Assembly: GCF_001280065.1 (NCBI RefSeq)
Contig: NZ_LGEA01000099.1
Span: forward strand, 1-64,000
Length of the DNA: 64,000 bases
Direction: 5' to 3'
Origin: Streptomyces sp. NRRL B-1140
Lineage (GTDB): Bacteria > Actinomycetota > Actinomycetes > Streptomycetales > Streptomycetaceae
This document shows positions 1-8,299 of the stretch, one piece after another. The notes under the pieces were generated by a model. The model was not told the DNA's origin. It ran no database searches and was given only the letters and a program-made list of their open reading frames with translations. The number at the start of each line of letters is the position of its first letter. Position 1 is the first letter of the stretch. The translations under genes were made by a program, and so were the position numbers.

Positions 1-323
1 GCTGCGGGCCCGGAGCCCGACCCTGGGCCGCTCGGTCCCGGTCTCGCTCTCGGTCATGGGGACCGTCGCCGGACGGCCGGGGACCGGCGGGGGGGTGGCG
101 CCCGGTACCGCCGGCGCCCCCTCCCCCCGCACCGGAGCCCGCTCCCCCGCCGCCGGCGCCGTCGGCCACGCCCGCCCCGTCCGCGAAGCCCGTGCACTAT
201 CCGCGCTACCGCGCCGCACCGCCGCGGCCACGGCCGGCGAACGGCACGCTGTCGCCGCTCACCTTCGTCCTGCTCGTCACGGTGCCCGCGGTGGTGGCCG
301 TCGCCGCGCTGCGTGCGCGCTGA
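1..323 (+). CDS. C-terminal part of a proline-rich membrane-anchored protein
   Basis: The reading frame is open from base 3 to the TGA at 321-323 and enters from outside the window. It encodes about 80 residues of Arg, Pro and Ala-rich low-complexity sequence, then a single hydrophobic helix (LTFVLLVTVPAVVAVAAL) ending in the basic tail RAR. That is the usual layout of a C-terminal membrane anchor with positive residues inside. No catalytic domain is visible in this fragment. The next gene starts 24 bp downstream with a strong ribosome binding site, so the two are probably co-transcribed. The frame choice rests on the hydrophobic end, since GC-rich DNA leaves several frames open; the function is unknown. 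Confidence 0.5.
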   Translation, partial: CGPGARPWAARSRSRSRSWGPSPDGRGPAGGWRPVPPAPPPPAPEPAPPPPAPSATPAPSAKPVHYPRYRAAPPRPRPANGTLSPLTFVLLVTVPAVVAVAALRAR

Positions 324-347
324 TCCCTGAAGCCCAGGAGGTACCTC

Positions 348-1112
348 TTGCCGGAATGGCTTGTTCTCACCCTCGCGATGCTGGCCGCCTGTGCCGTGGT
401 GGTCGTCATCACCTTCGTACGCCACCGCGCGGCCCCGGAGGACGAGGACCCCAGTGAGACCCCGGACGTCATCGAGTACATGACGATGTGGATCGGCGTG
501 GTCTACGCCATCGTCCTGGGTCTGGCGATCGCCGGTGTCTGGGAGGGGCGCAGCGCCGCACAGGACCACGTCCAGGCCGAGGCGACCGCGCTGCACGAGA
601 TCTCGGAGCGGGTGCGGGTCTATCCCGCCGAGGAACGCGACCGCATCAGGGACGACATCCGGAACTACGTGAGCCATGTCGTGACCACCGAGTGGGACAC
701 CATGGCCGACAAGGGCGAGGTCACCGGGCGGGGCACCGAACTCTTCGAGCGGATCCGCGAGGACGTCACCGACTACGAGCCGGCGACGGACTTCGAGGCC
801 CAGGCCTACCAGCCGCTCCTGGACCAGGTGACAGCGGCGAACCAGGCCCGCATCGCCCGGGCCGAGTCGACCGGGGAGACGATGCCGGGCGTGGTGTGGT
901 TCGGGCTGGTCGCCGGCGCCGTGATCACCATCGGGATGATCTTCGCACTGCAGATCCGCAGAACGACACGCGAACTGGTCCTCGCCGGGCTGTTCTCGGC
1001 GCTGATCGCCTTCCTGCTGTTCCTGATCTGGGACTTCGACTCGCCCTACAGCAGGGGTGTGACAGCCTCGGCGGATCCGTTCCTGAACCTCTTCCCGGGC
1101 GTCGGCGACTGA
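348..1112 (+). CDS. DUF4239-type membrane protein
   Basis: This encodes 254 residues. An N-terminal hydrophobic segment (about 1-23) is followed by an acidic linker, a second hydrophobic segment (about 48-66, WIGVVYAIVLGLAIAGVW), a long charged helical region, and two more hydrophobic segments near the C-terminus (about 185-203 and 213-230). This four-helix pattern with a cytosolic or periplasmic helical middle matches the DUF4239 family, whose function is unknown. The start is TTG at 348, chosen because CAGGAGGT lies just upstream and the in-frame sequence MPEWLVLTL begins the first helix directly. It follows the upstream membrane-anchor gene closely. Confidence 0.75.
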   Translation: MPEWLVLTLAMLAACAVVVVITFVRHRAAPEDEDPSETPDVIEYMTMWIGVVYAIVLGLAIAGVWEGRSAAQDHVQAEATALHEISERVRVYPAEERDRIRDDIRNYVSHVVTTEWDTMADKGEVTGRGTELFERIREDVTDYEPATDFEAQAYQPLLDQVTAANQARIARAESTGETMPGVVWFGLVAGAVITIGMIFALQIRRTTRELVLAGLFSALIAFLLFLIWDFDSPYSRGVTASADPFLNLFPGVGD

Positions 1113-1337
1113 CGGCGCCCCGCAGCACGGGCCCCGGCCGGGGGGCGCGCGACACGCCGTCGCCGTCCCCCGGCCGCCTTTGCTGTGTTCCCCCGGGCGG
1201 CGCACACCCGTGACCCGTTCGCGCTACTGCGATCGCGCCGTCGCGCGCGTCTTCCTAGCGTTTCGGGCATCGAGGTGCATGTGTGACGTGAGCGGAACAG
1301 GTCCGCGGCTGCTCCTCGGGGACCCGGAGGATTCACC

Positions 1338-1865
1338 ATGCGCGCGATATGCCTCGCCTCGGCCGTACTGCTGGGTGCCGGTGCCCTCACCTCCTGCGTG
1401 CCCGCCGCCGACGCGGCGATCCAGACCGACTTCAACTTCAGCGTCCTGCCCTCCACCGTCAGGGCGGGGGGTGAGGTGACCCTGCACGTCACACGCAACC
1501 GGGCGTGCCGGGGGGAGGCGGCGGTCGACTCACCGGCCTTCGACCCGGTCACCATCCCGCGGGGCGAGACCTGGACGACGGTGGTCGTCGACCGGGACGC
1601 CGAGCCCGGCGCGCTCTACGACGTCGAGTTCGAGTGTGACGGGTCGAGGGGGTTCGCGCGTCTGACGATCGCGCGCGGGCGGCCGGCGCACCACCCCGAC
1701 CGTCACCCGGCGCACCACCCCCGCAAGGGTGTGCACGCCGGTGAGGGCGGCACCCTCGCCGGCTTCGACCTCAAGGAGATCGGGCTGGGCGCCGCACTGA
1801 TCGCCGGATCGCTCGGCGTCGCCTACCACTTCGCGCGCCGCCGCACCGACGGCGACGCCGGCTGA
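1338..1865 (+). CDS. Secreted Ig-like protein with C-terminal membrane anchor (copy 1)
   Basis: The 175-residue product starts with a signal peptide (MRAICLASAVLLGAGALTSC) that could be a lipobox ending at Cys20. A beta-rich domain follows (about 30-112) with two Cys residues, resembling an Ig-like or bacterial sialidase-type fold. After a His/Pro-rich linker there is one hydrophobic helix (about 147-163) and the basic tail ARRR. The gene has GGAGG at the right distance before ATG. It converges on a paralogue at 1942-2460 with the same layout, and a sortase gene follows. No LPxTG-like motif is seen before the helix, so the sortase substrate relationship is not shown. The likely role is a surface-displayed protein of unknown ligand. 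Confidence 0.7.
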   Translation: MRAICLASAVLLGAGALTSCVPAADAAIQTDFNFSVLPSTVRAGGEVTLHVTRNRACRGEAAVDSPAFDPVTIPRGETWTTVVVDRDAEPGALYDVEFECDGSRGFARLTIARGRPAHHPDRHPAHHPRKGVHAGEGGTLAGFDLKEIGLGAALIAGSLGVAYHFARRRTDGDAG

Positions 1866-1945
1866 CACACCCGCGAGCAGGCAAGGCCATCGCCCCGGCT
1901 CCCCTGATGGGAGGGAGCCGGGGCGATGCGGGTGGGGTGTGTCAG
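1862..1945. terminator. Two-tier palindromic terminator shared by convergent genes
   Basis: An inner perfect 16-bp inverted repeat (1888-1903 and 1913-1928) has a 9-base loop. An outer perfect 11-bp repeat (1862-1872 and 1935-1945, CTGACACACCC and its complement) contains the TGA stop codons of both flanking genes. The structure can therefore form in either transcript and probably ends both. Confidence 0.8.
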
Positions 1946-2460
1946 ATGCGCCGCTCGGCCCGGCGGCGCATCCAGAACACACCGCCGCCGACCAGCGCCG
2001 CGGCCACGAGACCGCCGCCGATGGCCATGTCGGTCGGGGTCGCACCGGTGGTGCTGCTGCCGCCGATGCCGCCACGGACGCCACCGATGACGGTGAAGGC
2101 CTGCGGCTTGGTCATCCGCCTGCCGTTGCAGTCGACCGTGATGTCGTACGAGCCGGGGCGGGCGTTGCTGTTGATGGTGGCGGTGCCGCGCGCGGTCCCG
2201 CTTCCGGTGCCGCCCCGGCCGTCCTCGTTGCCCTTGCCGCCGCCGACCGGAGAGAGCCGCGTCGGTGAGAACGCGTTGGACGTCGCCGTACCGCCGCTCC
2301 GGCAGCCGTCGACGGTGATGGTCAGCTGACCGCCACGGGCGATCACGCTGGGCAGGGCGGTGATGTTGCTCGGTGTGTCCCACGCGACGGCCGCGGGGGC
2401 GGAGAGACCGAGGGCGGCGACCGCTGCGCCGGCGACCGCCAGGGCACGAGTGTTACGCAT
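1942..2460 (-). CDS. Secreted Ig-like protein with C-terminal membrane anchor (copy 2)
   Basis: This encodes 172 residues. A Sec signal peptide (MRNTRALAVAGAAVAALGLS, cleavage near AVAW) precedes a beta-rich domain with two Cys residues (VDGCR and VDCNG), a Gly-rich linker and a C-terminal hydrophobic helix (about 144-163) ending in MRRRAERR. The ATG at 2460 has GGAGGTTCAC directly before it, which decides it against longer in-frame upstream extensions. It is similar in layout to the convergent gene at 1338-1865, and both sit next to a sortase gene. The ligand and role are unknown; surface display is the inference. Confidence 0.75.
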   Translation of the reverse strand: MRNTRALAVAGAAVAALGLSAPAAVAWDTPSNITALPSVIARGGQLTITVDGCRSGGTATSNAFSPTRLSPVGGGKGNEDGRGGTGSGTARGTATINSNARPGSYDITVDCNGRRMTKPQAFTVIGGVRGGIGGSSTTGATPTDMAIGGGLVAAALVGGGVFWMRRRAERRI

Positions 2461-2811
2461 GTGAACCTCCGCGGAAGACGCCCCGGGACCCGTCCCCGGT
2501 CGATCGGCGAGAAAGCGCCTCCCAGAAAGACAGTCAGTTGCCGTGCCGCGAGGCGCATTTCGGGAATGGTCCGTACCGGTGAGAGAAGGCGCTGCGGGAC
2601 AAGCGTCCGTTCGGATATCGCCGCAGGTCACAGACCGTCAGAAATTTCCTCGCGGCGGCAACTCGGATGGCTCACCTCATAGCACCGCACCACCCCTCAC
2701 GAACCCGGGCCACCCGTTCGCCGCCGCCCCGTCGCCGGTTTCCCGCACGCCACTTAGCGTGTCGCTATGCGCGATGGACACGGCGACGGCCGGGTCGAGA
2801 GGGGAAGGCGA
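2461..2811. promoter_or_regulatory. Divergent intergenic region
   Basis: This 350-bp stretch lies between the start of the minus-strand Ig-like gene and the plus-strand sortase gene, so it should hold promoters for both. I see no gene or clear operator in it. Confidence 0.4.
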
Positions 2812-3480
2812 ATGTCTGCGTCCGAGCTGGCCCGAGCGGAAGAGGAGGCGCGGCCCACAAAGCGCGCCCCGTGGGGCGTGATAGCGCTGGTCCTGCTGAC
2901 CGGTCTCGCGCTCATCCGGAACGGTTCGGGAGAGTTCGACGAGGGTCCGCCCCAGCCGGCGAGTGCGGCCGCGGCGGACAGCCGGGTGCCCGGCGGCGCC
3001 TTCGCGGGCAGCGTCCGGCCCTTGCCCTACGCCCTCCCCGACCGGGTCAGGATCCCCGCGATCCAGGTCGACGCGCCGATCATCCCCGTGGGCCTGGACG
3101 CGGACGGCTGGGTCGGCGCGCCGCCGCCGGAGGACCCCAACCTGGCCGGCTGGTTCACCGGTGCCGTCACTCCCGGCGAGAAGGGCACCGCGGTCGTGGT
3201 CGGCCATGTCGACAACCAGCAGGGGCCCGCCGTGTTCTACGGACTCGGGGCCCTGAGGCAGGGACATCGCGTCGAGGTCGCCCGACAGGACGGAAAGACC
3301 GCCGAGTTCGAGATCTACGGCGTCGAGGTGTTCGAGAAGGACAACTTCCCCGGCGACCGTGTCTACGCTTCCAAGGGCGCGCCGGAACTGCGGGTCATCA
3401 CCTGCGGCGGCGGTTTCTCCAAGCAGGAGGGCTACGCGGGCAATGTCGTCGCCTTCGCCCGCCTGGTCGCGGTGCGCTGA
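2812..3480 (+). CDS. Class F sortase
   Basis: This 222-residue protein has a short cytoplasmic N-terminus, one membrane helix (about 20-36) and an extracellular sortase domain (about 75-222). Catalytic residues are visible: His132 in VVGHVD and Cys198 in the ITCGG motif. The compact barrel with TCGG is typical of actinobacterial class F sortases, which cleave a sorting signal and transfer the protein to a nucleophile in the wall. ATG at 2812 was preferred to an upstream in-frame ATG at 2767 because GGGAAGGCGA precedes it. The adjacent Ig-like membrane-anchored proteins are natural candidate partners but lack an obvious LPxTG-type motif. Confidence 0.85.
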   Translation: MSASELARAEEEARPTKRAPWGVIALVLLTGLALIRNGSGEFDEGPPQPASAAAADSRVPGGAFAGSVRPLPYALPDRVRIPAIQVDAPIIPVGLDADGWVGAPPPEDPNLAGWFTGAVTPGEKGTAVVVGHVDNQQGPAVFYGLGALRQGHRVEVARQDGKTAEFEIYGVEVFEKDNFPGDRVYASKGAPELRVITCGGGFSKQEGYAGNVVAFARLVAVR

Positions 3481-3519
3481 GCGCGCCCGGTCCGGCGGGC
3501 GAAGGCCCTGGTACGTCCC

Positions 3520-4365
3520 CTAGGCGTAGTTCCGCCGGGGCACGGTGACGTGGTAGCCGGAGTCCAGCAGTTCGGGCAGATAGCGCCGCAGGGCCCGCAC
3601 ACTCTGCGAGCGGTCGCCGCCGGCGTCGTGCGAGAGCACCACGACGCCGGGTGCGGCGCCGCGTTCGACCCGGTTCGCGATGGCCCGTACGCCGGGGGTG
3701 GCCCAGTCGAGGGTGTCGACCGTCCAGCCGAGGGGTTCCATGCCGAGCTCCGCGCCGATCCGGAAGGTGGTGCGGTTCCAGGCGCCGTAGGGCGCGCGGA
3801 ACCACTCGGGGCGCTCCCCGTAGGCGTCCTCGATGACGTCGCTGGTGCGTTCGATCTCGGAGCGGATCTGCCGTCGGGTGAGGCGGGTGAGCAGGGGGTG
3901 GGACCAGGTGTGGTTCCCCACGACATGGCCCTCGTCGGCCATCCTCGCCAGCAGGTTCCTGCCGCCGGCGACCATCTCGCCGCACACGAAGAACATCGCC
4001 CGCACGTCGTACTCGGCCAGGGTGTCCAGGATGTGCGGGGTGTAGCGGGGATCGGGGCCGTCGTCGAAGGTGAGCACCATGGTGCGGCCCCGGCCGGACA
4101 CGCGCAGCGGCGCCTCGCGGTGAACCAGGGTCCGGCGTGGCGCGGCACGGGGCGGGCCGAAGCCGGTCAGGGGCTGCAGCCGGTATGCGGAGGAATTGAC
4201 GTGGCGGCGGGCCTGGGGGCCCGAGGCGGGGGTCGAGGTGCCGGGCCCGTCCCCGGTGACCGCTGTGACCACTCCGGCCGTCACGGCCGCTCCCACCGCT
4301 CCGGCGCCCGCGATCATCGCGTGACGCCTGGTGAACAACCGGGTGGGCAACTGATCCTTCTTCAT
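3520..4365 (-). CDS. Polysaccharide deacetylase (NodB-type), exported
   Basis: This encodes 281 residues. The N-terminus has TRRHAMIAGAGAVGAA (about 12-27), a twin-arginine-like export signal. The NodB homology domain (about 92-278) shows the motif 1 metal and base aspartates in TFDDGPD (Asp101, Asp102), the motif 2 metal ligands in HTWSH (His152 and His156), motif 3 RAPYG and a late LSHD motif. The family removes N-acetyl groups from peptidoglycan, chitin or other GlcNAc polymers outside the cell with a divalent metal. It converges on the sortase gene, in a run of envelope genes. The substrate cannot be read from the sequence. Confidence 0.88.
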   Translation of the reverse strand: MKKDQLPTRLFTRRHAMIAGAGAVGAAVTAGVVTAVTGDGPGTSTPASGPQARRHVNSSAYRLQPLTGFGPPRAAPRRTLVHREAPLRVSGRGRTMVLTFDDGPDPRYTPHILDTLAEYDVRAMFFVCGEMVAGGRNLLARMADEGHVVGNHTWSHPLLTRLTRRQIRSEIERTSDVIEDAYGERPEWFRAPYGAWNRTTFRIGAELGMEPLGWTVDTLDWATPGVRAIANRVERGAAPGVVVLSHDAGGDRSQSVRALRRYLPELLDSGYHVTVPRRNYA

Positions 4366-4453
4366 GACTCATGAGTCGCCCGGCGGAAGGCAGACGCACA
4401 CGAGCAACACCGGTGCGGCGGCACACATTCACCCGATCGGCCCACACGGTGGG

Positions 4454-4938
4454 TCACTGGCGGCGCACCGGCGGGAAGGGCAGGGTCTCGCGGAGGGTGA
4501 GTCCGGTGAGGGCCGGAGGCCTCGGGTCAGGGCGAGTTGGTGGTGTCCCGCCAGTCGCACAGGACGACGAGGACGATGCCGTCGAAGTCGCGAGGCGCAG
4601 CCGGTCCGGCTTGTGGTGCCGGACGCGGACCTCGGGCAGGCCGGAGAGGGCGTCGGCGGGCTCGGTCCCGTCCCCTCCGGCGAGGCCGAGCGCCGCCGAC
4701 GACGGCTGCCCCGCCGTGGTGGCGGGGGCGCTGCCGCCGTTCGGGTGCCCCGTTCCCTCTCCCCACAACGTGCGCATCGACGGTACGGACGCGAAAGCTT
4801 CGGCGTTGCCGGAGGCGGGGCAGTTCAGCGAGACCTTGCGCACGCCCAGCTCCCGTGCGACGGCGCACGGTTCACCGCGCACGGTTCGGCGACCATGAAC
4901 TCCATGACGCCCTTGAGGGCGGTACGGTCACGGCGCAT
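4454..4938 (-). pseudogene. Decayed remnant resembling lysyl-phosphatidylglycerol synthetase C-domain
   Basis: No intact gene covers this gap. Read on the minus strand from 4938, one frame gives RRDRTALKGVMEFMVAEPC and a second then gives ARELGVRKVSLN. Together they resemble the MEFMVAELCR...LGIxRVSLNFA core of the DUF2156 domain in MprF/LysX-type lysyl-phosphatidylglycerol synthetases. Further on, another frame switch is needed to join PEVRVRHHKPDRLRL with RDFDGIVLVVLCDWRD. At least two frameshifts and the absence of the N-terminal membrane region argue for a dead fragment. The family assignment is from memory and moderate at best; the tail may come from a different gene. Confidence 0.4.
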
Positions 4939-4993
4939 CAAGTCCCCGTCCCCGCCCTGCAGCCGGACCTGGGCGTTCCGATAGCCTCGCGGC

Positions 4994-5455
4994 GTGACGG
5001 AACAGCACTCCCATCAGTTCGAGCGGGGCACGGACGGGCCGAAGGTGATCGTGGCCGGGGTGGACGGCTCCGACTCCTCCTTGCGGGCCGCGGCCTACGC
5101 GGCCGGGCTGGCCCGCCGGCAGCACGCGCTGCTCGCCGTGGTGTACGTGCAGCCCGTGCTGGCGGCGGGGGCGGCGCTGGGCGCGCCGGTGGCCGGGACG
5201 ACGGACGAGATCGCCGAGGACCTGGTGGCGCAGATCCGGGACGCGGCCGAGCGGCTCAAGGGGATGTTCGAGGTCCGCTGGGAGTTCCACACGTTCCGCG
5301 GCGACCCGTACAACGGCCTGGTGACGGCCGCCGACGAACTCAAGGCGGACGCGGTGGTCGTGGGCGCCTCGCAACAGGCGGGCCACCGCATCGTCGGCTC
5401 GGTGGCGGTACGCCTGGTGAAGGCGGGCCGGTGGCCGGTGACCGTCGTGCCGTAG
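4994..5455 (+). CDS. Universal stress protein, UspA family
   Basis: This encodes 153 residues forming one Usp domain. It begins with VIVAGVDGSDSSLRA (about 18-32), the first strand and nucleotide-proximal loop. Late in the protein VVVGASQQAG aligns with the ATP-binding GxxGxxxxxxxxG(S/T) loop of the ATP-binding subgroup, here partly degenerate (GASQQAGHRIVGSVA), so ATP binding is plausible but not certain. The last strand is PVTVVP. The start is GTG at 4994; a strong ribosome binding site is not obvious. These cytoplasmic proteins accumulate under starvation or stress. It is transcribed alone. Confidence 0.85.
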   Translation: MTEQHSHQFERGTDGPKVIVAGVDGSDSSLRAAAYAAGLARRQHALLAVVYVQPVLAAGAALGAPVAGTTDEIAEDLVAQIRDAAERLKGMFEVRWEFHTFRGDPYNGLVTAADELKADAVVVGASQQAGHRIVGSVAVRLVKAGRWPVTVVP

Positions 5456-5573
5456 CCGGACCCATGTCTCCGGTCGGTGGCACGCGAGCGCCGGGGCACG
5501 AGGATCCGCGACGACTCCGCACACCTTGCGCACGGCCTTCGTCACCCCGGGTCGGACCGCGCCCCGGTCGGCG

Positions 5574-6722
5574 TTACTCCCCCATCATCAGGCCGTCCCC
5601 GGCCGCGCCGCGGCTGAGGACGACCTCGCGAATACGGTCGCGGACGGCTCGGAGGTCGGCGCCCTGGGCGAGCGCCCGGTTGAGGTTCACGACCCGGCCC
5701 GCGTCGACGTCGAAGAGCTGGGGGACGAACTCCGCCCTGGTCACCTTCCAGCGCTCCCCCGGCCGTGCGGGCGGGGCGAAGGTGAAGCGGCCGAGGGTGG
5801 ACTGGTTGCCGCGCGGGTCCTTGGCGCCCTGGTGGTTGGTCATCTCGCCGGCGATCTGGTCACCCATGCCGTAGACGACCCAGGTGCCGTTGACCTTCTC
5901 GTAGGCCTGCGGGACGTGCGCGTGGGTGCCCAGGATCAGGTCGACGTCGGGGCGTTCCCCGGTGCGCGCGGCGGTGAGGCTCCTGGCCAGGGTCAGCTGC
6001 AGGTCGTCGGGGGCGTCCTGCCATTCGGTGCCCCAGTGCAGGGAGACCACGACCACGTCGGCGCCGGCCCGGCGCGCGGCCCGGGCGTCCTCGACGATCC
6101 TCGCCTCGTCGATGAGGTCGACGGCCCAGGGCTGTCCCTGCGGGAGCGGGATGCCGTTGGTGTCGTAGGTGTAGGCGAGGTGGGCGACCTCGGCGGGGCC
6201 GGCCTCGAGGACCGTCACCGTGCGTGCCTCCTCCTCGGTGCGTGCCGAGCCGGCGTGCCGGACGCCCGCGCGGTCGAGGGCGTCGAGCGTGCGGCGGATG
6301 CCGTCGGCACCGTCGTCCAGGGTGTGGTTGGAGGCGGTGGAGCATCCGTCGTAGCCGGTGGCGGCCAGGGCCTCGGCCACCTCGGGCGGGGACTTGAAGG
6401 TGGGGTAGCCGGTGTAGACGCCGTTCGCGCCGTAGACGGTCTCCATATGGCACAGGGCGATGTCGGCGCGGGAGACGACGGAGCGGATCCCGGCGAGCAT
6501 GGGCCGGAAGTCGTAGCCGGTGCCGCCGGCGTCGAAGCGGGCCCGGTCGATGATCGTGCTGTGCGGGAGGACGTCACCGGAGGCGACCAGGGTGAACCCG
6601 CGCGACCCGGCGGCCGGCGCCGGGCGTCCGCGGTCGGGCGCGTGGCCGCGGGCCTGGCAAGCGGCGCCCGCGGCGAGGAGGACGGTCAGGGCCAGGGCGA
6701 TCTGTCGACTGCGTGTGAGCAT
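5574..6722 (-). CDS. CapA-family metallophosphatase-like lipoprotein
   Basis: This encodes 382 residues. The N-terminus is a lipoprotein-type signal (LTVLLAAGAAC, about 13-22). The rest is a CapA/PGA_cap domain with the metal-site motifs SGDVLPH (about 48-54), CHMETVYG, TASNHTLDDG, VVVVSLHWGTEW and LILGTHAHVPQ. CapA-like proteins are associated with poly-gamma-glutamate capsule export or anchoring in Bacillus; in Streptomyces the member is usually solitary and its substrate is unknown. No capB/capC partner is nearby. ATG at 6722 is preceded by GGGGTG. It is divergent from the ECF sigma gene. Confidence 0.85.
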   Translation of the reverse strand: MLTRSRQIALALTVLLAAGAACQARGHAPDRGRPAPAAGSRGFTLVASGDVLPHSTIIDRARFDAGGTGYDFRPMLAGIRSVVSRADIALCHMETVYGANGVYTGYPTFKSPPEVAEALAATGYDGCSTASNHTLDDGADGIRRTLDALDRAGVRHAGSARTEEEARTVTVLEAGPAEVAHLAYTYDTNGIPLPQGQPWAVDLIDEARIVEDARAARRAGADVVVVSLHWGTEWQDAPDDLQLTLARSLTAARTGERPDVDLILGTHAHVPQAYEKVNGTWVVYGMGDQIAGEMTNHQGAKDPRGNQSTLGRFTFAPPARPGERWKVTRAEFVPQLFDVDAGRVVNLNRALAQGADLRAVRDRIREVVLSRGAAGDGLMMGE

Positions 6723-6943
6723 GCATTCACCCCACTGTGGGCGTTGTGGTCATATTTACGCACCATCAGGAAAGAAGGCTCCTGCGGTCCCACGCGTCTC
6801 CGACACGCTCATCAGCCCCTCCGGCACCCACATGGCCGGGGGCCCGACCGTTCGTCGAACCGTTCGTCGACGCGATCGACCGTCCGTCGCACAGCCGGGT
6901 ACGTGCCCTGTGCCGGGGCCGCGCCCTGCGATGGCATACGGCC

Positions 6944-7489
6944 ATGACGGCCGGATCCACTCTCACGAACGGAACGACCGCCGAGCACGAGCTCGCCGCG
7001 CTGCAGCGCGAGCACGGCCGGCCCCTCTTCGCGTTGCTGCTGCGGCTCTGCGACGGCGACCGGCAGCGCGCCGAGGACCTGGTCCAGGAGACGCTGGTGC
7101 GTGCCTGGCAGCACCCCGAGGCCCTGCGCGCCGACGACTTCGACTCGGTGCGGCCCTGGCTGATGACCGTCGCGCGGCGGCTCGCGATCGACGCCCGGCG
7201 GGCCCGCCAGGCCCGCCCGCCCGAGGTCGGCGACGCCGTGCTGGAGAACGCGCGCGTCATCTCCGACCACGCCGAGCGGGCGGCGGCGATGCTGGACGTC
7301 CGCGAGGCTGTGAAGACACTCACTCCGCAGCACCGTGAAGTCCTGGTGCTCGTGTACTTCCAGGGGGCGAGTGTGGCGGAAGCCGCGACGGCCCTCGGGA
7401 TTCCGCCCGGTACCGTGAAGTCCCGCGCGTACTACGCGCTGCGTGCCCTGCGCAGGGTGCTTCCGGGATACGCCGCCGACCTGCGGTGA
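6944..7489 (+). CDS. ECF-family RNA polymerase sigma factor
   Basis: This 181-residue sigma-70 family protein of the extracytoplasmic-function group has region 2 at about 25-95 (DLVQETLVRAWQH at 46-57) and region 4 at about 125-175. Region 4 has the helix-turn-helix LGIPPGTVKSRAYYALRALRR. ATG at 6944 was chosen as the first in-frame ATG directly before the conserved region; upstream in-frame sequence is not conserved-looking. A zinc-binding anti-sigma gene lies 0.8 kb downstream, separated by an unknown gene, so the three may form one regulon module. The target promoters cannot be read here. Confidence 0.88.
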   Translation: MTAGSTLTNGTTAEHELAALQREHGRPLFALLLRLCDGDRQRAEDLVQETLVRAWQHPEALRADDFDSVRPWLMTVARRLAIDARRARQARPPEVGDAVLENARVISDHAERAAAMLDVREAVKTLTPQHREVLVLVYFQGASVAEAATALGIPPGTVKSRAYYALRALRRVLPGYAADLR

Positions 7490-7641
7490 AACCAATGGGT
7501 GGGTCAAGCCTCCGTAAAGCGCCTTGCCGATGACCCCGGTTGAGTAATCGGCTGTTCCCATCCGTGTTCCGGAGGGGGCCGTCAGCCTCCTCGGGGCCCG
7601 GTGTCGGGCGACGCGCACGTACCGGAGGAAGGCAGGAAGGG

Positions 7642-8148
7642 ATGCTGGACGAAGAGCAGGGGAACACGGACGGTGCCGACGGCGAACTGACCGTCCCCAT
7701 GGCGTGGTTGTACGCCGAGTACATCGCCGACGAGCTGCTGCGGACCGGCGATCTGATGCCGCCGACGTCCTTCGAGTTCCGTGCCGGGCGCGATGCCCTG
7801 GCGCTGACCGTCTTCCTGTCCGACACCGACGGGGAGCTGTCGGGCATCCGGGTCATCACGCAGCTGGAGACGTGGCTGTCGCTGACGGCGTACGACCAGC
7901 CGTGGCAGGAGTGGGTGCGTGAGCGGCTGGCCGAGCTCGGCGCCGCGTCGTCGGGACGGCCCGCGCCGGACCTGGAGCTCGCCGAGGAGGCCTGGCGCTG
8001 GCTGCAGGAGACGGAGCTGCTCGCGCCCGATCTCAACGCGGTCCCGGGCGGCGCTCCGGTGGTCGGCGAGGACGAGGGACCGAAGGTCTGGACACCCGCC
8101 TGGCAGCTCGGACTGCCGCTGGGACACCTCGCGATCCATCTTTTTTAG
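7642..8148 (+). CDS. Hypothetical protein between sigma and anti-sigma genes
   Basis: This encodes 168 residues with no signal peptide or membrane helix and is rich in Trp, Leu and acidic residues (for example MAWLYAEYIADELL, WLSLTAYDQPWQEWVRE, EEAWRWLQETELL). Codon use is typical of neighbouring genes and GGAAGGG precedes the ATG at 7642. I do not recognise the family. Its place between an ECF sigma factor and a ZAS-type anti-sigma factor suggests a cytoplasmic accessory or signalling role, but that is inference from position only. It ends at a TAG inside a run of T residues. Confidence 0.65.
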   Translation: MLDEEQGNTDGADGELTVPMAWLYAEYIADELLRTGDLMPPTSFEFRAGRDALALTVFLSDTDGELSGIRVITQLETWLSLTAYDQPWQEWVRERLAELGAASSGRPAPDLELAEEAWRWLQETELLAPDLNAVPGGAPVVGEDEGPKVWTPAWQLGLPLGHLAIHLF

Positions 8149-8299
8149 ATTTCTGCGGACCCGGACCAATCCGGGAGCCGGAGGGCTCCGAATCCTTTGG
8201 TTGCGATTGTGTCACCGGCTTGAGTGATTCGGCTGCCTGGTCCGTACCGGTGGGAGCAAGGAGTAACCCCACCCGCACCCAACGGCACGAGGATTCGGC

